A program made the position numbers and the translations under genes. A DNA stretch of 11,376 nt, taken from Acidimicrobiales bacterium. GTDB taxonomy: Bacteria; Actinomycetota; Acidimicrobiia; Acidimicrobiales; Poriferisodalaceae. The stretch lies in contig JASMKJ010000069.1 of assembly GCA_030749275.1 (NCBI GenBank), positions 1-11,376 on the forward strand, given 5' to 3'. Below, one piece after another: positions 7,734 through 11,376 of this stretch (positions within the stretch are counted from its first letter, which is position 1; each line of letters opens with the position of its first letter). The notes beneath the pieces are model-generated. The model was not told where the DNA came from. It made no database searches and saw only the letters and a program-made list of their open reading frames with translations.

Positions 7734-8582
7734 TTGCCTACCCAAGTAGTGGTTGTCGGAAGTCTCAATTACGACATCACCGTCTGGGTTCCTCGACGTC
7801 CTCAAGCAGATGAAACTGTCCATGGAAATGGATGTGAAGAAAACGCCGGAGGTAAAGGGGCTAACCAGGCCGTTGCGGCTGCTCGTCTCGAGGCCACAGT
7901 AAGCATGATTGGGTGCGTCGGGCGCGACAATCGAGGCGACTATTTACTTGCTCAGTTAGACGCTGCGGGTGTCGACCGAACCCAAGTGTCGAGGAGTGAT
8001 ACAGCGACAGGCACCGCGGTGATCACCATTGATCCGGACGATGTATCAATCATCGTCATATCTGGAGCAAATGCTGAACTAGACGCAAAGCAGGTAGAAC
8101 GAGCAGCAGAGGAGATCGCCGCTGCGGATGTCTTGCTGCTGCAGGGCGAGGTAGGAGTGGAAGCCGCAAGAGCTGCTGCCGTGCTTGCAGCAGCATCCAA
8201 CACCAAAATTGTGTTTAACCCAGCGCCGTTCAATGATGTCGCTGCTGCCGTTCTTCCTCTTGCCGATGTGGTCATAGTGAATCGTCAAGAAGCCAAAGAA
8301 ATGGAAGACTTTTCACCTCCGGTTCTTGTCACCACCCTTGGAGCGGGAGGTTGTGAGGTGCGAGTGGGTCAAGAAATCACCAAAGTTGCTGCCCCGACAG
8401 TCGAGGTTGTCGACCCAACTGGCGCCGGCGATGCCTTCGTTGGCGCCTTTTCAGTGGCATTTGTCGAGACAGACGACCCCGTCGCGGCGGCGCTTATCGC
8501 GGTCCGGGCAGGAGCGGCAGCCGTAGGTACAGTCGGCGCGCAGCCCAGCATGCCGAGATGGGCTGAGATCGACAACCTATGA
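7734..8582 (+). CDS. PfkB-family sugar kinase, ribokinase-like
   Basis: Ribokinases phosphorylate D-ribose at O5 using ATP; relatives act on other sugars and nucleosides. The 282-residue product has GSLNYD (9-14), which includes the substrate-side Asn and Asp, the PfkB signature 1 GGKGANQA (39-46), NPAP (162-165), NRQEA (183-187) and signature 2 DPTGAGDA (227-234), with the catalytic base Asp233. The closing GAQPSMPRWAEID strongly recalls ribokinase proper. Between NRQEA and the following LVTTLGAGG strand only about a dozen residues remain, where E. coli ribokinase has nearly 30, so one surface helix appears to be missing. The TTG start at 7734 is supported by AGGGAT (7721-7726) within the end of dapB. 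It is probably co-transcribed with dapB, though no metabolic link is evident. Substrate is not proven, so I give no symbol. Confidence 0.85.
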   Translation: MPTQVVVVGSLNYDITVWVPRRPQADETVHGNGCEENAGGKGANQAVAAARLEATVSMIGCVGRDNRGDYLLAQLDAAGVDRTQVSRSDTATGTAVITIDPDDVSIIVISGANAELDAKQVERAAEEIAAADVLLLQGEVGVEAARAAAVLAAASNTKIVFNPAPFNDVAAAVLPLADVVIVNRQEAKEMEDFSPPVLVTTLGAGGCEVRVGQEITKVAAPTVEVVDPTGAGDAFVGAFSVAFVETDDPVAAALIAVRAGAAAVGTVGAQPSMPRWAEIDNL

Positions 8583-8588
8583 AGGTTC

Positions 8589-9239
8589 TTAGGGTCCCGT
8601 TGGTCGATTTCTGCCACGACCGCTTTGTAGAACCACCAAAAGGACCATTAACAAAGTAAATGGCAATGAAAATCGGCTGATGAACCTAACCACTGCTCCG
8701 ATCGGGCCATCAAATACTGAGCTCACCCAATAAATAAGCAGAAGCCGAGACAGGGTTCCAGCCAGATTGATCGCCACAAAAGGAACTCTCCGCATTCGGG
8801 CAATTCCTGCCAGCAAACACATCGGATATCCGGGAACCAAGAAAAGTAACAACCATCCAACTCTAGGAAACCATCGCTCGAGAACAGCGATTGTTCTAAG
8901 AAGCCCGCTATTTTTGCCGAATTCATCTGCGATGTAGTTCTTCGTTGCCGGACCGAACTCCCAGCCCAACTGGTGAAGAAATAGGTCAGGGGCAAAGAGT
9001 CTGATCGATCCCACAAGCAAGAAGGCCAGGGGACCGGTTTGGTGGGCAGCCAAAAGCAACATGGGATCTGTGGCATTAAGGGAGATCAACAATAAGGGCT
9101 GAGAGTCGACTAGCGAACTTGTTAAAACCTGGCCGACGTATGCAGCAAGTGCGAGCGCGACGGGAAAGGCGGCGAGTCGTTTGACTCTTCGCCGTTGTTC
9201 ATCGTCGAGAGGTGTTCTTGGAAGCTCAGGTTCACTCAT
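8589..9239 (-). CDS. DedA/VTT-like integral membrane protein (tentative)
   Basis: The 216-residue product has a charged N-terminus (1-21), a first membrane segment (about 22-42), a hydrophobic re-entrant-like stretch (about 56-83), two central helices (about 128-147 and 152-173) and a last one (about 180-206), then a basic tail. The segment FLVPGYPMCLLAGIARMRR (133-151), followed by NLAGTLSRLLLIYW (158-171), resembles the core of DedA (SNARE-associated, VTT) proteins, which are proton-dependent lipid flippases or scramblases. The family Arg after the Pro-Gly turn is replaced here (PGYPM instead of PGxRT), so it is at best a divergent member. The start at 9239 has only a weak GAAAG upstream. 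The gene converges on the sugar kinase with six bases between stops, leaving no room for separate terminators. Function is unassigned. Confidence 0.6.
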   Translation of the reverse strand: MSEPELPRTPLDDEQRRRVKRLAAFPVALALAAYVGQVLTSSLVDSQPLLLISLNATDPMLLLAAHQTGPLAFLLVGSIRLFAPDLFLHQLGWEFGPATKNYIADEFGKNSGLLRTIAVLERWFPRVGWLLLFLVPGYPMCLLAGIARMRRVPFVAINLAGTLSRLLLIYWVSSVFDGPIGAVVRFISRFSLPFTLLMVLLVVLQSGRGRNRPTGP

Positions 9240-9287
9240 TTCTGACTTTCACCATACGTGGATGTAGCTGTGAGCGAAGTCTTCTCC

Positions 9288-9293
9288 TACGAT
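9288..9293 (+). promoter_or_regulatory. Candidate -10 box for a leaderless acyl-CoA ligase mRNA
   Basis: TACGAT lies seven bases before the ATG at 9301, the distance expected if transcription starts at or next to the start codon. No Shine-Dalgarno is visible before this ATG or the ATGs at 9313 and 9316. The -35 region (about 9265-9270) is weak. Leaderless mRNAs are common in actinobacteria. The divergent membrane-protein gene starts only 61 bases away, so the same short gap must carry both promoters. Confidence 0.35.
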
Positions 9294-9300
9294 TTGCCAT

Positions 9301-10914
9301 ATGCAGTCAACGATGATGGATACCCCGCTCACCCTCGATTTTTTCTTCCGCCGAGCAGAAAGCTTGTTTCCCCATAAGGAACTCGTCACCGCTACAGCGA
9401 CAGGGATCGAACGAACCGATTACGGACAATGGGCTGATCGAACGCGGCGGCTTGGCGGGGCATTGAATACTTTGGGGATCGGAGAATCTGGTCGGGTGGG
9501 GACATTTGCATGGAACACCGCACGCCACCTCGAACTTTATTTTGCCGTACCATGCACCAATCGAGTGCTTCACACACTCAACATCAGGCTCTTCGCAGAC
9601 CAGATCGTCTACATCGCTAATCACGCGGAAGACGAAGTCATCTTTGTCGATAGGTCTCTCATGGCTCTGCTGTGGCCACTAGTCGATCAATTGGAGACAG
9701 TCAGAAACTTCGTTGTCATGGATGACGGCGATGGGGAAATTCCCGATGACCCCCGAGTGCTCAATTATGAAGAGCTGATCTCTGCCGCATCACCCGTTGA
9801 CTTCCAAGTAAGAGACGAAAAACAAGCCGCTTCGATGTGCTACACGAGCGGAACTACGGGACATCCCAAAGGTGTGGTGTACAGCCACAGATCCACGTAC
9901 ATGCACACGATCACGACGATGACGACTGATGGGTTGGGGGTTTGTGAATCCGATGTGATTCTTCCCGTCGTTCCGATGTTCCATGTGAACTCTTGGGGTT
10001 TACAACACGCTGCGGTCGCGGCAGGTGCGACACTGGTGAACCCGGGTCCTAAATTGCAGCCCGAACCTATAGCCGAACTGATGGAATCAGAGCGTGTCAC
10101 GATCGCGGCAGGGGTTCCAACCATATGGATGGGAGTTCTTGAAGAACTCGACGGCCGAGATGTTTCGAGCTTGAGAGCTATTCCTTGCGGGGGATCGGCG
10201 GTCCCAAGGTCGCTGTCGGAGGGATATCGCGAAAAAATCGGTTTGCCAATCCTCCAGGCTTGGGGAATGACTGAGACCAGCCCACTCGCTGCAATCGCTC
10301 ACGTGAAGTCCGCTGACTCGGACCTCGATGAAGAAGCGAAAGCTGACATTCGAGCTTCAATCGGAACCATCGTGCCAACCGTTGAATTTCGAATCTGTGA
10401 GCCTGACTCCACAGAAGAATTGCCCTGGGATGGAGAGTCCAGCGGTGAGCTTCAAGTGCGAGGACCGTTCGTCACGGGTGAGTACTACAACAGACCCGAT
10501 GCTTCAGATTCCTTTACCGATGACGGATGGCTGAGAACAGGTGACGTGGCGACGTGTGACGAGCGCGGCTACATCCGGCTTGTGGACCGAACCAAAGACC
10601 TCATCAAATCAGGAGGAGAGTGGGTTAGTTCAGTTGAAGTGGAGAATGAGATCATGAGCCATCCGAAGATCTCGGAAGCAGCGGTAATAGCTGTCGCATC
10701 GGAAAAGTGGATGGAGCGCCCTATGGCATGCGTAGTCCTGAAACAAGGAGAGTCGCTCACCCATGAAGAGTTAATCGAGTACCTCACTCCACGTATGGCT
10801 AAGTGGTGGTTACCGAGCGCCACTCAAATCATCGATGAGGTGCCAAAGACGTCCACCGGAAAGTTCTCGAAGCGAACCCTTCGCGATAGTTTCGCTGACC
10901 TAGTCGTCGACTAG
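9301..10914 (+). CDS. Acyl-CoA synthetase, AMP-forming (AlkK/DmdB-like, medium/long chain)
   Basis: The enzyme activates a carboxylic acid to acyl-AMP and then acyl-CoA. The 537-residue product has the complete adenylate-forming motif set: YTSGTTGHPKG (181-191, phosphate loop), WGMTETSP (321-328), DGWLRTGD (408-415), the hinge DRTKDLIKSGGEWVSSVEVE (about 424-443) and PKTSTGK, with catalytic Lys521. The SGGEWVSSVEVEN hinge and the PTIWMGVL helix (about 274-281) are typical of the group that contains AlkK (medium-chain fatty acids) and DmdB (methylmercaptopropionate), so either fatty acids or a related short organic acid is possible. The Met at 9301 is the first in-frame start after a TGA at 9271. 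A short-chain dehydrogenase follows 19 bases downstream, probably in the same operon. Family is certain, substrate is not. Confidence 0.9.
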   Translation: MQSTMMDTPLTLDFFFRRAESLFPHKELVTATATGIERTDYGQWADRTRRLGGALNTLGIGESGRVGTFAWNTARHLELYFAVPCTNRVLHTLNIRLFADQIVYIANHAEDEVIFVDRSLMALLWPLVDQLETVRNFVVMDDGDGEIPDDPRVLNYEELISAASPVDFQVRDEKQAASMCYTSGTTGHPKGVVYSHRSTYMHTITTMTTDGLGVCESDVILPVVPMFHVNSWGLQHAAVAAGATLVNPGPKLQPEPIAELMESERVTIAAGVPTIWMGVLEELDGRDVSSLRAIPCGGSAVPRSLSEGYREKIGLPILQAWGMTETSPLAAIAHVKSADSDLDEEAKADIRASIGTIVPTVEFRICEPDSTEELPWDGESSGELQVRGPFVTGEYYNRPDASDSFTDDGWLRTGDVATCDERGYIRLVDRTKDLIKSGGEWVSSVEVENEIMSHPKISEAAVIAVASEKWMERPMACVVLKQGESLTHEELIEYLTPRMAKWWLPSATQIIDEVPKTSTGKFSKRTLRDSFADLVVD

Positions 10915-10933
10915 TGGGCCAAGATCTAATCAA

Positions 10934-11376
10934 GTGCCGACACGATTCGCTGTTGTAACGGGTTCTAGTACGGGAATCGGCCACGCCACGGTTGATCGAC
11001 TTGCTTCTAGTGGCTGGCATGTTTGGGGTGGAGTGCGCACCGACGCCGATGCTCGCCGAATCTCACAGACCTCTGGGGTTCACGCTCTCCGAATGGACGT
11101 CACCGACGATTCGGAAATTGATAACGCGTTTGCGGAAGTCGAGAAAGGGACTTCTAGTTCGGGTCTGGACTTATTAGTTGTTAATGCCGGCATCGTCGTA
11201 GCGGGCCCTCTGGAGTTATTGACGCGAGAACAGTGGCGTGAACAATTCGAAGTAAACGTCATAGGTGTGGCAGCCACGATTCGGGCCGCGTTACCCATTT
11301 TGCGGCTCGCCGAAGATCCGCGCATCATCGTTGTGGGTTCCATCAATTCGAGAGTGGGGGTTCCCCTTTTGGGACC
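10934..11376 (+). CDS. Short-chain dehydrogenase/reductase, 5' part (cut by window end)
   Basis: The frame stays open to the right edge and gives 147 residues. The N-terminus has the Rossmann cofactor motif TGSSTGIG (9-16), then Asp55-Val56 (the adenine-ring contact), NAG (84-86), Asn108 in the helix-4 position, and IIVVGSINSRVGVP (131-144), whose Ser136 aligns with the catalytic Ser. The YxxxK pair would be expected from about residue 149, just past the window, so the catalytic set cannot be completed here. Arg at position 35 after the second strand (GGVRT) hints at NADP preference. The GTG at 10934 starts five residues before the first beta strand, as in the family; the ribosome-binding site is weak. 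It follows the acyl-CoA ligase by 19 bases. The substrate is unknown. Confidence 0.88.
   Translation, partial: MPTRFAVVTGSSTGIGHATVDRLASSGWHVWGGVRTDADARRISQTSGVHALRMDVTDDSEIDNAFAEVEKGTSSSGLDLLVVNAGIVVAGPLELLTREQWREQFEVNVIGVAATIRAALPILRLAEDPRIIVVGSINSRVGVPLLG

Noticed and set aside
1..11376. A defence system, mobile element, CRISPR array or biosynthetic cluster
   Set aside because: No transposase, integrase, nuclease, regularly spaced repeats or carrier-protein genes are visible; the window is mainly conserved housekeeping genes.

Overview
The window looks like chromosomal DNA from an actinobacterium with moderate GC content, possibly a member of Acidimicrobiia. This placement rests on the gene order infB-rbfA-truB-ribF-rpsO-pnp-dapB, GTG and TTG starts, and the style of the S15 and RibF proteins. 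It is an inference from memory, not a database match. I see no tRNA, rRNA, CRISPR array, insertion sequence, phage gene or attachment site. No gene-free stretch exceeds 300 bases; the longest is the 170-base rpsO-pnp spacer.

Bases 1-6844 hold a translation and RNA-metabolism block on the + strand: the 3' part of infB (initiation factor IF2), rbfA (30S maturation factor), truB (tRNA pseudouridine-55 synthase), ribF (bifunctional riboflavin kinase/FAD synthetase), rpsO (ribosomal protein S15) and pnp (polynucleotide phosphorylase). rbfA and truB overlap by one base. rpsO has its own candidate promoter and a structured leader. The rpsO-pnp spacer carries three hairpins, a layout that resembles known PNPase autoregulatory regions. 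A convincing intrinsic terminator follows pnp.

Bases 6963-8582 hold dapB (lysine/diaminopimelate synthesis) and, three bases later, a ribokinase-like PfkB sugar kinase. They are probably co-transcribed. A small multi-membrane protein of the DedA/VTT type lies on the - strand and converges on the kinase with only six bases between the stops.

From 9301 a divergent + strand pair begins: an acyl-CoA ligase of the AlkK/DmdB-like group and, 19 bases later, a short-chain dehydrogenase cut by the window end. They are a plausible small fatty-acid or organic-acid catabolic operon.

Most of the window is conserved housekeeping sequence. I did not find a convincing undescribed system. The points most worth a second look are the RNA structures around rpsO and pnp, the charged tail of PNPase, the divergent DedA-like protein and the possibly leaderless acyl-CoA ligase gene.
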